A stretch of DNA of 35,342 nucleotides from Saccoglossus kowalevskii (lineage: Eukaryota > Hemichordata > Enteropneusta > Harrimaniidae). A program made the translations under genes and the position numbers. Where the stretch lies: NCBI RefSeq assembly GCF_000003605.2, contig NW_003111816.1:1-35342 (forward strand). Reading direction: 5' to 3'. Shown here in pieces: positions 24,802 to 35,342 of this stretch (its first letter is position 1; the number at the start of each line of letters is the position of its first letter). The notes under the pieces are model-generated. The model was not told where the DNA came from. It was given only the letters and a program-made list of their open reading frames with translations, and did not search any database.

Positions 24802-25381
24802 AATGAGAACACATAGATGGTCACACTGTATATGCAATGGTGACAAACACCAATGTGTTAATGAGAACACATAGATGGTCACACTGTGTATGCAATGGTG
24901 ACAAACACCAATGTGTTAATGAGAATACATAGATGGCCACACTGTGTATGCAATGGTGACAAACACCAATATGTTAATGAGAACACATAGATGGTCACAC
25001 TGTGTATGCAATTGTGACAAACACCAATGTGTTAATGAAAACACACAGATGGCCACACTGTGTATGCAATGGTGACAAACACCAATGTATTAATGAGAAC
25101 ACATAGATGGTCACACTGTGTATGCAATGGTTACAAACACCAATGTGTTAATGAGAACACATAGATAGCCACACTGTGTATGCAATGGTGACAAACACCA
25201 ATGTGTTAATGAGAACACATAGATAGCCACACTGTGTATGCAATGGTGACAAACACCAATGTGTTAATGAGGATACATAAATGGCCACACTGTGTATGCA
25301 ATGGTAACAAACATCAATGTGTTAATGAGAACACACAGATGGCCACACTATGTATGCAATTGTGACAAACACCAATGTGTT
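24802..25381 (+). repeat. Higher-order block D, copy 2
   Basis: Collinear with 18362-18941. After 25381 it departs: the next GAATAC unit has TGGTC/TATATGC here but TGGCC/CAATATG in copy 1, where the dimeric patch begins. Copy 1 may thus be the founder of that patch. Confidence 0.8.
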
Positions 25382-26309
25382 AATGAGAATACATAGATGG
25401 TCACACTGTATATGCAATGGTGACAAACACCAATGTGTTAATGAGAACACATAGATAGCCACACTGTGTATGTAATGGTGACAAACACCAATGTGTTAAT
25501 GAGAACACATAAATGGCCACACTGTGTATGCAATGGTGACAAACACCAATGTGTTAATGAGAACACATAGATAGCCACACTGTGTATGTAATGGTGACAA
25601 ACACCAATGTGTTAATGAGAATACATAGATGGCCACACTGTGTATGCAATGGTGACAAACACCAATGTGTTAATGAGAACACATAGATGGCCACACTGTG
25701 TATGCAATTGTGACAAACACCAATCTGTTAATGAGAACACATAGATGGCCACACTGTGTATGCAATGGTGACAAACACCAATATGTTAATGAGAACACAT
25801 AGATGGTCACACTGTGTATGCAATGGTGACAAACACCAATGTGTTAATGAGAATACATAGATGGCCACACTGTGTATGCAATGGTGACAAACACCAATAT
25901 GTTAATGAGAACACATAGATGGTCACACTGTGTATGCAATTGTGACAAACACCAATGTGTTAATGAAAACACACAGATGGCCACACTGTGTATGCAATGG
26001 TGACAAACACCAATGTATTAATGAGAACACATAGATGGCCACACTGTGTATGCAATGGTGACAAACATCAATGTGTTAATGAGGATACATAAATGGCCAC
26101 ACTGTGTATGCAATGGTTACAAACACCAATGTGTTAATGAGAACACATAGATGGCCACACTGTGTATGCAATTGTGACAAACACCAATGTGTTAATGAGG
26201 ATACATAGATGGCCACACTGTGTATGCAATGGTGACAAACAAGAATGTGTTAATTAGAACACAAATATCGCCACACTGTGTATGCAATGGTGACAAACAC
26301 CAATGTGTT

Positions 26310-26937
26310 AATGAGGATACATAGATGGCCACACTGTGTATGCAATGGTGACAAACAAGAATGTGTTAATTAGAACACAAATATCGCCACACTGTGTATG
26401 CAATGGTGACAAACACCAATGTGTTAATGATACATAGATGGCCGACCACACTGTGTATGCAATGGTGACAAACACCAATGTGTTAATAAGAACATATAGA
26501 TGGCCACACTGTGTATGCAATGGTGACAAACACCAATGTGTTAATGTGAACACATAGATGGCCACACTGTGTATGCAATGGTGACAAACACCAATATGTT
26601 AATGAGAACATATAGATGGTCACACTGTATACGCAATGGTGAAAAACACCAATGTGTTAATAAGAACACATAAATGGCCACACTGTGTATGCAATGGTGA
26701 CAAACACCAATGTGTTAATGTGAACACATAGATAGCCACACTGTATACGCAATGGTGACAAACACCAATGTGTTAATGAGAACACATAAATGGCCACACT
26801 GTAAATGTAATGGTGACAAACATCAATGTGTTAATGAGAACACATATTTGGCCACACTGTGTATGCAATGGTGACAAACACCAATATGTTAATGAGAACA
26901 CATAAATGGCCACACTGTGTATGCAATTGTGACAAAT
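26310..26937 (+). repeat. Block F copy 2, with the 175-bp module
   Basis: Collinear partner of 7974-8601, sharing the rare TGAAAAACACC monomer. It is preceded by a two-monomer partial module at 26194-26309, an arrangement also seen at 19870-19985 before the module at 19986. The two sites are therefore probably related by segment copying. Confidence 0.75.
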
Positions 26938-27528
26938 ACCAATGTGTTAATGAGAACACATAGATAGCCACACTGTGTATGCAATGGTGACAAATACCAA
27001 TGTGTTAATGAGAACACATAGATAGCCACACTGTGTATGCAATGGTGACAAATACCAATGTGTTAATGAGAACACATAGATGTCCACACTGTGTATGCAA
27101 TGGTGACAAATACCAATGTGTTAATGAGAACACATGAATGGTCACACTGTGTATGATATTGTGAAAAACACCAATGTGTTAATGAGGATACATAGATGGC
27201 CACACTGTGTATGCAATGGTGACAAACAAGAATGTGTTAATTAGAACACAAATATCGCCACACTGTGTATGCAATGGTGACAAACACCAATGTGTTAATA
27301 AGAACATATAGATGGTCACACTGTATATGCAATGGTGACAAACACCAATGTGTTAATGAGAACACATAGATGGCCACACTGTGTATGCAATGATGACAAA
27401 CACCAGTGTGTTAATAAGAACTTATAGATGGTCACACTGTATATGCAATGGTGACAAACACCAATGTGTTAATGAGAACACATAGATGGCCACACTGTAT
27501 ACGCAATGGTGACAAACACCAATGTGTT

Positions 27529-27760
27529 AATAAGAACATATAGATGGTCACACTGTAAATGCAATGGTGACAAACACCAATGTGTTAATAAGAACAAATA
27601 GATGGCCACACTGTAAATGCAATGGTGACAAACACCAATGTGTTAATAAGAACATATAGATAGTCACACTGTATATGCAATGGTGACAAACACCAATGTG
27701 TTAATTAGAACACATAGATGGCCACACTGTATACGCAATGGTGACAAATACCAATGTGTT
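27529..27760 (+). repeat. AATAAG-type four-monomer block, copy 2
   Basis: Partner of 22248-22479. Its surroundings hold further length variants, CAATGAGTGAC near 27796 (one extra base) and the (TG)4 unit near 28020. They also hold the single-copy substitutions CACCAGTGTG near 27404 and AACTTATAG near 27420. This 27.1-28.1 kb stretch is the most diverged part of the array. Confidence 0.7.
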
Positions 27761-29389
27761 AATGAGAACACATAGATAGCCACACTGTAAATGCAATGAG
27801 TGACAAACACCAATGTGTTAATAAGAACACATAAATGGCCACACTGTAAATGTAATGGTGACAAACATCAATGTGTTAATGAGAACACATATTTGGCCAC
27901 ACTGTGTATGCAATGGTGACAAACACCAATGTGTTAATTAGAACACATAGATGTCCACACTGTGTATGCAATGGTGACAAACACCAATATGTTAATGAGA
28001 ACACATAAATGGCCACACTGTGTGTGTGCAATGGTGACAAACACCAATGTGTTAATGAGAACACATAGATGGTCACACTGTGTATGCAATTGTGACAAAC
28101 ACCAATGTGTTAATGAGAACACATAGATGGCCACACTGTGTATGCAATTGTGACAAACACCAATGTGTTAATGAGAACACATAGATGGTCACACTGTGTA
28201 TGCAATTGTGACAAACACCAATGTGTTAATGAGAACACATAGATAGCCACACTGTGTATGCAATTGTGACAAACACCAATGTGTTAATGAGAACACACAG
28301 ATGGCCACACTGTGTATGCAATGGTGACAAATACCAATGTGTTAATTAGAACACACAGATGGCCACACTGTGTATGCAATTGTGACAAACACCAATGTGT
28401 TAATGAGAACACATAGATGGTCACACTGTGTATGCAATTGTGACAAACACCAATGTGTTAATGAGAACACACAGATGGCCACACTGTGTATGCAATGGTG
28501 ACAAATACCAATGTGTTAATGAGAACACATAGATGGCCACACTGTGTATGCAATGGTGACAAACACCAATATGTTAATGAGAACACATAAATGGCCACAC
28601 TGTGTATGCAATGGTGACAAACACCAATGTGTTAATGAGAACACATAGATGGCCACACTGTGTATGCAATGGTGACAAACACCAATGTGTTAATGAGAAC
28701 ACATAGATAGCCACACTGTGTATGCAATGGTGACAAACACCAATATGTTAATGAGAACACATAAATGGCCACACTGTGTATGCAATGGTGACAAACACCA
28801 ATGTGTTAATGAGAACACATAGATAGCCACACTGTGTATGCAATGGTGACAAACACCAATGTGTTAATGAAAAACACAATAAATGGCCACACTGTGTATG
28901 CAATGGTGACAAACACCAATGTGTTAATGAGGATACATAAATGGCCACACTGTGTATGCAATGGTTACAAACACCAATGTGTTAATGAGAACACATAAAT
29001 GGCCACACTGTGTATGCAATGGTGACAAACACCAATGTGTTAATGAGGATACATAAATGGCCACACTGTGTATGCAATTGTGACAAACACCAATGTGTTA
29101 ATGAGAACACATAGATGGTCACACTGTGTATGCAATTGTGACAAACACCAATGTGTTAATGAGGATACATAGATGGCCACACTGTGTATGCAATTGTGAC
29201 AAACACCAATGTGTTAATGAGAATACATAGATGGCCACACTGTGTATGCAATGGTGACAAACACCAATATGTTAATGAGAACACATAGATGGTCACACTG
29301 TGTATGCAATTGTGACAAACACCAATGTGTTAATGAGGACACATAGATGGCCACACTGTGTATGCAATGGTGACAAACACCAATATGTT

Positions 29390-30591
29390 AATGAGGATAC
29401 ATAGATGGCCACACTGTGTATGCAATTGTGACAAACACCAATGTGTTAATGAGAACACACAGATGGCCACACTGTGTATGCAATGGTTACAAACACCAAT
29501 GTGTTAATGAGAACACATAGATGGTCACACTGTGTATGCAATGGTGACAAACACCAATGTGTTAATGAGGATACATAGATGGCCACACTGTGTATGCAAT
29601 TGTGACAAACACCAATGTGTTAATGAAAACACATAGATGGCCACACTGTGTATGCAATGGTTACAAACACCAATGTGTTAATGAGAACACATAGATGGCC
29701 ACACTGTGTATGCAATTGTGACAAACACCAATGTGTTAATGAGAACACATATATGGCCACACTGTGTATGCAATGGTTACAAACACCAATGTGTTAATGA
29801 GAACACATAGATGGCCACACTGTGTATGCAATTGTGACAAACACCAATGTGTTAATGAGAACACATAGATGGCCACACTGTGTATGCAATTGTGACAAAC
29901 ACCAATGTGTTAATGAGGACACATAGATGGCCACACTGTGTATGCAATGGTGACAAAAACCAACATGAAGTTTGAACTTGATCTGTCCAGGCATGTTCAA
30001 GATATTGATCGAAAACTAAATTCTTTAAAACAAAATTGCCGCCAGTCGGCCATTTTGAACTTGATCCGAAGAAAAATTGGCGTGCATGAAGGTCCTATTA
30101 TGTTCAATGTATCTACCAAATGTGTTAATTAGAACACATAAATCGCCACACTGTGTATGCAATGGTGACCAACACCAATGTGTTAATGATACATAGATGG
30201 CCGACCACACTGTGTATGCAATGGTGACAAATACCAATGTGTTAATGAGAACACATAGATAGCCACACTGTGTATTCAATGGTGACAAACACCAATGTGT
30301 TAATGAGGACACATAGATGGCCACACTGTGTATGCAATGGTGACAAACACCAATATGTTAATGAGAACACATAGATGGTCACACTGTGTATGCAATGGTG
30401 ACAAACACCAATGTGTTAATGAGAACACATAGATGGCCACACTGTATATGCAATTGTGACAAACACCAATGTGTTAATGAGAACACACAGATGGCCACAC
30501 TGTGTATGCAATGGTGACAAACACCAATGTGTTAATGAGAACACATAGATAGCCACACTGTGTATGCAATGGTGACAAACACCAATGTGTT
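29390..30591 (+). repeat. Higher-order block B with insertion, copy 3
   Basis: Nearly identical to 3135-4336 over about 1.2 kb although about 26 kb away. It carries the ACAAAAACC form just before the insertion, shared with the copy near 5.48 kb. After 30591 the following monomers (ATAAATGG, GAGGATAC) differ from those after 4336. Confidence 0.85.
29964..30120. other. 157-bp non-satellite insertion, copy 3
   Basis: Identical by eye to the other two copies, with the same junctions and the ACAAAAACC flank of copy 2. Its wider flanks match copy 1 (3135-4336) upstream and downstream. It therefore shares the upstream block with copy 1 and the flank base with copy 2. Either exchange between copies occurred, or the C at that site in copy 1 is a back-change or conversion. 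Confidence 0.85.
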
Positions 30592-31286
30592 AATGAGAAC
30601 ACATAAATGGCCACACTGTGTATGCAATGGTGACAAACACCAATGTGTTAATGAGGATACATAAATGGCCACACTGTGTATGCAATGGTTACAAACACCA
30701 ATGTGTTAATGAGAACACATAGATGGCCACACTGTGTATGCAATTGTGACAAACACCAATATGTTAATGAGAACACATAGATGGTCACACTGTGTATGCA
30801 ATTGTGACAAACACCAATGTGTTAATGAGAACACATAAATGGCCACACTGTGTATGCAATGGTGACAACACCAATGTGTTAATGAGGATACATAAATGGC
30901 CACACTGTGTATGCAATGGTTACAAACACCAATGTGTTAATGAGAACACATAGATGGCCACACTGTAAATGTAATGGTGACAAACATCAATGTGTTAATG
31001 AGAACACATAGATGGCCACACTGTGTATGCAATGGTTACAAACATCAATGTGTTAATGAGAACACATAGATGGCCACACTGTGTATGCAATGGTTACAAA
31101 CACCAATGTGTTAATGAGAACACATAGATGTCCACACTGTGTATGCAATGGTTACAAACACCAATGTGTTAATGAGAACACATAGATGGCCACACTGTAA
31201 ATGTAATGGTGACAAACATCAATGTGTTAATGAGAACACATAGATGGCCACACTGTGTATGCAATGGTTACAAACACCAATGTGTT

Positions 31287-32911
31287 AATGAGAACACATA
31301 GATGTCCACACTGTGTATGCAATGGTTACAAACACCAATGTGTTAATGAGAACACATAGATGTCTACACTGTGTATGCAATGGTGACAAACACCAATGTG
31401 TTAATGAGAACACATAGATGGTCACACTGTGTATGCAATGGTGACAAACACCAATGTGTTAATGAGAATACATAGATAGCCACACTGTGTATGCAATGGT
31501 GACAAACACCAATGTGTTAATGAGGATACATAGATGGCCACACTGTGTATGCAATGGTGACAAACAAGAATGTGTTAATTAGAACACAAATATCGCCACA
31601 CTGTGTATGCAATGGTGACAAACACCAATGTGTTAATGATACATAGATGGCCGACCACACTGTGTATGCAATGGTGACAAACACCAATGTGTTAATAAGA
31701 ACATATAGATGGTCACACTGTGTATGCAATGGTGACAAACACCAATGTGTTAATGTGAACACATAGATAGCCACACTGTATACGCAATGGTGACAAATAC
31801 CAATGTGTTAATGAGAACACATAGATAGCCACACTGTAAATGCAATGGTGACAAACACCAATGTGTTAATGAGAACACATAAATGGCCACACTGTAAATG
31901 TAATGGTGACAAACACCAATATGTTAATGAGAACACATAAATGGCCACACTGTGTATGCAATTGTGACAAACACCAATGTGTTAATGAGAACACATAGAT
32001 AGCCACACTGTGTATGCAATGGTGACAAACACCAATGTGTTAATGAGAACACATAGATAGCCACACTGTGTATGCAATGGTGACAAACACCAATGTGTTA
32101 ATGAGAACACATAGATGGCCACACTGTGTATGCAATGGTGACAAACACCAATGTGTTAATGAGAACACATAGATAGCCACACTGTGTATGCAATGGTGAC
32201 AAATACCAATGTGTTAATGAGAACACATAGATAGCCACACTGTGTACGCAATTGTGACAAACACCAATGTGTTAATGAGAACACACAGATGGCCACACTG
32301 TGTATGCAATGGTTACAAACACCAATGTGTTAATGAGAACACATAGATGGCCACACTGTAAATGTAATGGTGACAAACATCAATGTGTTAATGAGAACAC
32401 ATAGATGGCCACACTGTGTATGCAATGGTTACAAACATCAATGTGTTAATGAGAACACATAGATGGCCACACTGTGTATGCAATGGTTACAAACACCAAT
32501 GTGTTAATGAGAACACATAGATGTCCACACTGTGTATGCAATGGTTACAAACACCAATGTGTTAATGAGAACACATAGATGGCCACACTGTAAATGTAAT
32601 GGTGACAAACATCAATGTGTTAATGAGAACACATAGATGGCCACACTGTGTATGCAATGGTTACAAACACCAATGTGTTAATGAGAACACATAGATGTCC
32701 ACACTGTGTATGCAATGGTTACAAACACCAATGTGTTCATGAGAACACATAGATGTCTACACTGTGTATGCAATGGTGACAAACACCAATGTGTTAATGA
32801 GAACACATAGATGGCCACACTGTGTATGCAATGGTGACAAACACCAATGTGTTAATGAGAACACATAGATAGCCACACTGTGTATGCAATGGTGACAAAC
32901 ACCAATGTGTT
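31287..32911 (+). repeat. Higher-order block A, distal copy (one monomer shorter)
   Basis: This segment is collinear with 1-1683 at an offset of 31,286 bases, dropping to 31,228 after about 31,900, where one ATATTTGG-type monomer present in copy 1 is absent. It carries the same rare GTTCATGAG variant (C at 32738) that is otherwise seen only at 1510 and, as the first base of the window, at position 1. After 32911 the monomer order switches to that of block D, so 32911/32912 is a recombination-type junction. Confidence 0.85.
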
Positions 32912-33375
32912 AATGAGAACACATAGATGGCCACACTGTGTATGCAATGGTGACAAACACCAATATGTTAATGAGAACACATAGATGGTCACACTGTATA
33001 TGCAATGGTGACAAACACCAATGTGTTAATGAGAACACATAGATGGTCACACTGTGTATGCAATGGTGACAAACACCAATGTGTTAATGAGAATACATAG
33101 ATGGCCACACTGTGTATGCAATGGTGACAAACACCAATATGTTAATGAGAACACATAGATGGTCACACTGTGTATGCAATTGTGACAAACACCAATGTGT
33201 TAATGAAAACACACAGATGGCCACACTGTGTATGCAATGGTGACAAACACCAATGTATTAATGAGAACACATAGATGGTCACACTGTGTATGCAATGGTT
33301 ACAAACACCAATGTGTTAATGAGAACACATAGATAGCCACACTGTGTATGCAATGGTGACAAACACCAATGTGTT
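32912..33375 (+). repeat. Higher-order block D, copy 3 (partial)
   Basis: Collinear with 18304-18767. It lies between the end of block A (32911) and the beginning of block I (33376), so three blocks that are separate elsewhere abut here within 500 bp. Confidence 0.75.
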
Positions 33376-33839
33376 AATGAGAACACATAGATAGCCACAC
33401 TGTGTATGCAATGGTGACAAATACCAATGTGTTAATGAGAACACATAGATAGCCACACTGTGTATGCAATGGTGACAAATACCAATATGTTAATGAGAAC
33501 ACATAGATGTCCACACTGTGTATGCAATGGTGACAAATACCAATGTGTTAATGAGAACACATAGATAGCCACACTGTGTATGCAATGGTGACAAACACCA
33601 ATGTGTTAATGAGAACACATAGATGTCCACACTGTGTATGCAATGGTGACAAATACCAATGTGTTAATGAGAACACATAAATGGTCACACTGTGTATGCA
33701 ATGGTGACAAACACCAATGTGTTAATGAGAACACATAGATGGCCACACTGTGTATGCAATGGTGACAAACAAGAATGTGTTAATAAGAACATATAGATGG
33801 GCACACTGTATATGCAATGGTGACAAACACCAATGTGTT
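33376..33839 (+). repeat. Higher-order block I, partial copy
   Basis: Eight monomers match 34587-35050 at an offset of 1211, up to and including the ACAAGAATGTG/AATAAG unit. The next unit has GATGGGCAC, unique in the window, and is followed by a 56-bp monomer (CACTGTATGCAATGG) with AAACGCC. Confidence 0.75.
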
Positions 33840-34530
33840 AATGAGAACACATAAATGTCCACACTGTATGCAATGGTGACAAACGCCAATGTGTTAATGA
33901 GAACACATAGATGGCCACACTGTATATGCAATGGTGACAAACACCAATGTGTTAATGAGAACACATAGATGGCCACACTGTGTATGTAATGGTGACAAAC
34001 ACCAATGTGTTAATGAGAACACATAAATGGCCACACTGTGTATGCAATGGTGACAAACACCAATGTGTTAATGAGAACACATAGATGGCCACACTGTATA
34101 TGCAATGGTGACAAACACCAATGTGTTAATGAGAACACATAGATGGCCACACTGTGTATGCAATGGTGACAAACACCAATGTATTAATGAGAACACATAG
34201 ATGTCCACACTGTGTATGTAATGGTGACAAATACCAATGTGTTAATGAGAACACATAAATGGCAACACTGTATGCAATGGTGACAAACACCAATGTGTTA
34301 ATGAGGATACATAGATGGCCACACTGTGTATGCAATGGTGACAAACACCAATGTGTTAATGATACATAGATGGCCGACCACATTGTGTATGCAATGGTGA
34401 CAAACACCAATGTGTTAATGAGAACACATAGATGGCCACACTGTATATGCAATGGTGACAAACACCAATGTGTTAATGAGAACACATAAACGGCAACACT
34501 GTATGCAATGGTGACAAATACCAATGTGTT

Positions 34531-35166
34531 AATGAGAACACATAAATGTCCACACTGTAAGCAATGGTGACAAATACCAATGTGTTAATGAGAACACATA
34601 GATAGCCACACTGTGTATGCAATGGTGACAAATACCAATGTGTTAATGAGAACACATAGATAGCCACACTGTGTATGCAATGGTGACAAATACCAATATG
34701 TTAATGAGAACACATAGATGTCCACACTGTGTATGCAATGGTGACAAATACCAATGTGTTAATGAGAACACATAGATAGCCACACTGTGTATGCAATGGT
34801 GACAAACACCAATGTGTTAATGAGAACACATAGATGTCCACACTGTGTATGCAATGGTGACAAATACCAATGTGTTAATGAGAACACATAAATGGTCACA
34901 CTGTGTATGCAATGGTGACAAACACCAATGTGTTAATGAGAACACATAGATGGCCACACTGTGTATGCAATGGTGACAAACAAGAATGTGTTAATAAGAA
35001 CATATAGATGGTCACACTGTATATGCAATGGTGACAAACACCAATGTGTTAATGAGAACACATAGATGGCCACACTGTGTATGCAATGGTGACAAACACC
35101 AATGTGTTAATGAGAACATATAGATGGCCACACTGTGTATGCAATGGTGACAAACACCAATATGTT
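34531..35166 (+). repeat. Higher-order block I, copy 3
   Basis: Collinear with 21554-22189. Together with 33376-33839 it gives the last 2 kb of the window a roughly 1.2-kb higher-order period. The monomers just before it include several 56-bp units (near 34267 and 34500), which generate the longest reading frame in the window (132 codons, 34126-34524, minus strand). It is a repeat shadow, not a gene. Confidence 0.78.
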
Positions 35167-35342
35167 AATGAGAACACATAAATGGCCACACTGTGTATGC
35201 AATGGTGACAAACACCAATGTGTTAATGAGAACACATAGATGTCCACACTGTGTATGCAATGGTGACAAATACCAATGTGTTAATGAGAACACATAAATG
35301 GTCACACTGTGTATGCTATTGTGAAAAACACCAATGTGTTGA

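Larger units (their letters stand above)
1..35342 (+). repeat. 58-bp tandem satellite array, about 600 monomers
   Basis: Seen directly: the same 58-bp unit follows itself head to tail from the first base to the last, interrupted only by three copies of a 157-bp insertion. With monomer position 1 set at the AATGAG start, 872-929 is a consensus copy. Landmarks are AACACAT (7-13), TGGCCACACTG (17-27), ATGCAATGG (31-39), ACAAACACC (42-50) and AATGTGTT (51-58). Recurrent substitutions, mostly transitions, fall at about positions 4-7, 9, 11, 13, 15, 18-20, 27, 29-30, 32, 34, 38, 41, 47, 49, 54 and 56. Positions 21-26, 35-37 and 42-46 hardly vary. Most monomers are exactly 58 bp; rare ones are 56, 57, 59 or 60 bp. 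The consensus has no CpG. No stretch holds a gene, an RNA gene or a recognisable regulatory site. Chromosomal role (centromeric, pericentromeric, subtelomeric) cannot be read from the sequence. Confidence 0.98.

Noticed and set aside
34126-34524. 132-codon minus-strand frame, the longest in the window
   Set aside because: It stays open only because several 56- and 59-bp monomers shift the phase past the regular stop. The peptide is satellite translation throughout.
1-35342. CRISPR array, because of short regular repeats
   Set aside because: The whole 58-bp unit is repeated. There are no unique spacers between conserved repeats, no leader and no cas genes.
1-35342. Bacterial or phage origin, iteron array or integron cassettes
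   Set aside because: Hundreds of head-to-tail copies with kilobase higher-order blocks and no gene within 35 kb do not fit any of these. The copy number is far beyond replication iterons.
1-35342. Mini-exon, tRNA, 5S rRNA or snRNA tandem gene cluster
   Set aside because: 58 bp is too short. There is no A/B box arrangement, no cloverleaf and no T-run terminator in the unit.

Overview
The window is a single tandem-repeat (satellite) array with no recognisable gene. A 58-bp monomer, always in the same orientation, fills all 35,342 bases, about 600 copies in total. The only other sequence is one 157-bp insertion present three times, at 3709-3865, 5489-5645 and 29964-30120. A copy matching the consensus as judged by eye is 872-929. 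The consensus is about 41% G+C and contains no CpG. Megabase-type head-to-tail arrays with layered higher-order structure are typical of eukaryotic heterochromatin (centromeric, pericentromeric, subtelomeric or B-chromosome satellites). No bacterial gene, operon, rRNA, tRNA, CRISPR or prophage signal is present. The organism cannot be named from the sequence. An invertebrate animal is a guess, resting only on a loose resemblance of the insertion to dispersed repeats.

Layout: monomers fall into a limited set of variant types, defined by substitutions at about 20 recurrent positions. The variants occur in repeated orders, so kilobase-scale blocks recur along the window. 1-1683 recurs at 31287-32911, and in part at 8439-9424 and 20393-21094. 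3135-4336, which carries the insertion, recurs at 29390-30591. Its second half recurs at 5437-6755, and its first half, without the insertion, at 12853-13374. 4395-5320 recurs at 17610-18535. 14244-14824 recurs at 15637-16217 and 17261-17841. 18362-18941 recurs at 24802-25381 and partly at 32970-33375. 21554-22189 recurs at 34531-35166 and partly at 33376-33839. A 175-bp three-monomer module (58+58+59 bp) recurs ten times. Local dimeric (116-bp) patches occur at 10939-11518 and 18942-19637. This mosaic is what unequal crossing-over, gene conversion and segmental amplification produce.

Coding potential: 58 is 3n+1, so each reading frame passes through all three phases and meets one stop per 174 bp in the consensus. 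The longer reading frames of 64-132 codons, mainly on the minus strand, arise where an indel-bearing monomer (mostly the 59-bp variant) shifts the frame past that stop. They are by-products of the repeat, so no CDS is annotated. Both ends of the window lie inside the array, so its borders are not seen.

No undescribed biochemical system can be supported here. The informative features are the higher-order architecture, the thrice-copied insertion with a possible 5-bp target duplication, and a dyad-symmetric segment in every monomer.
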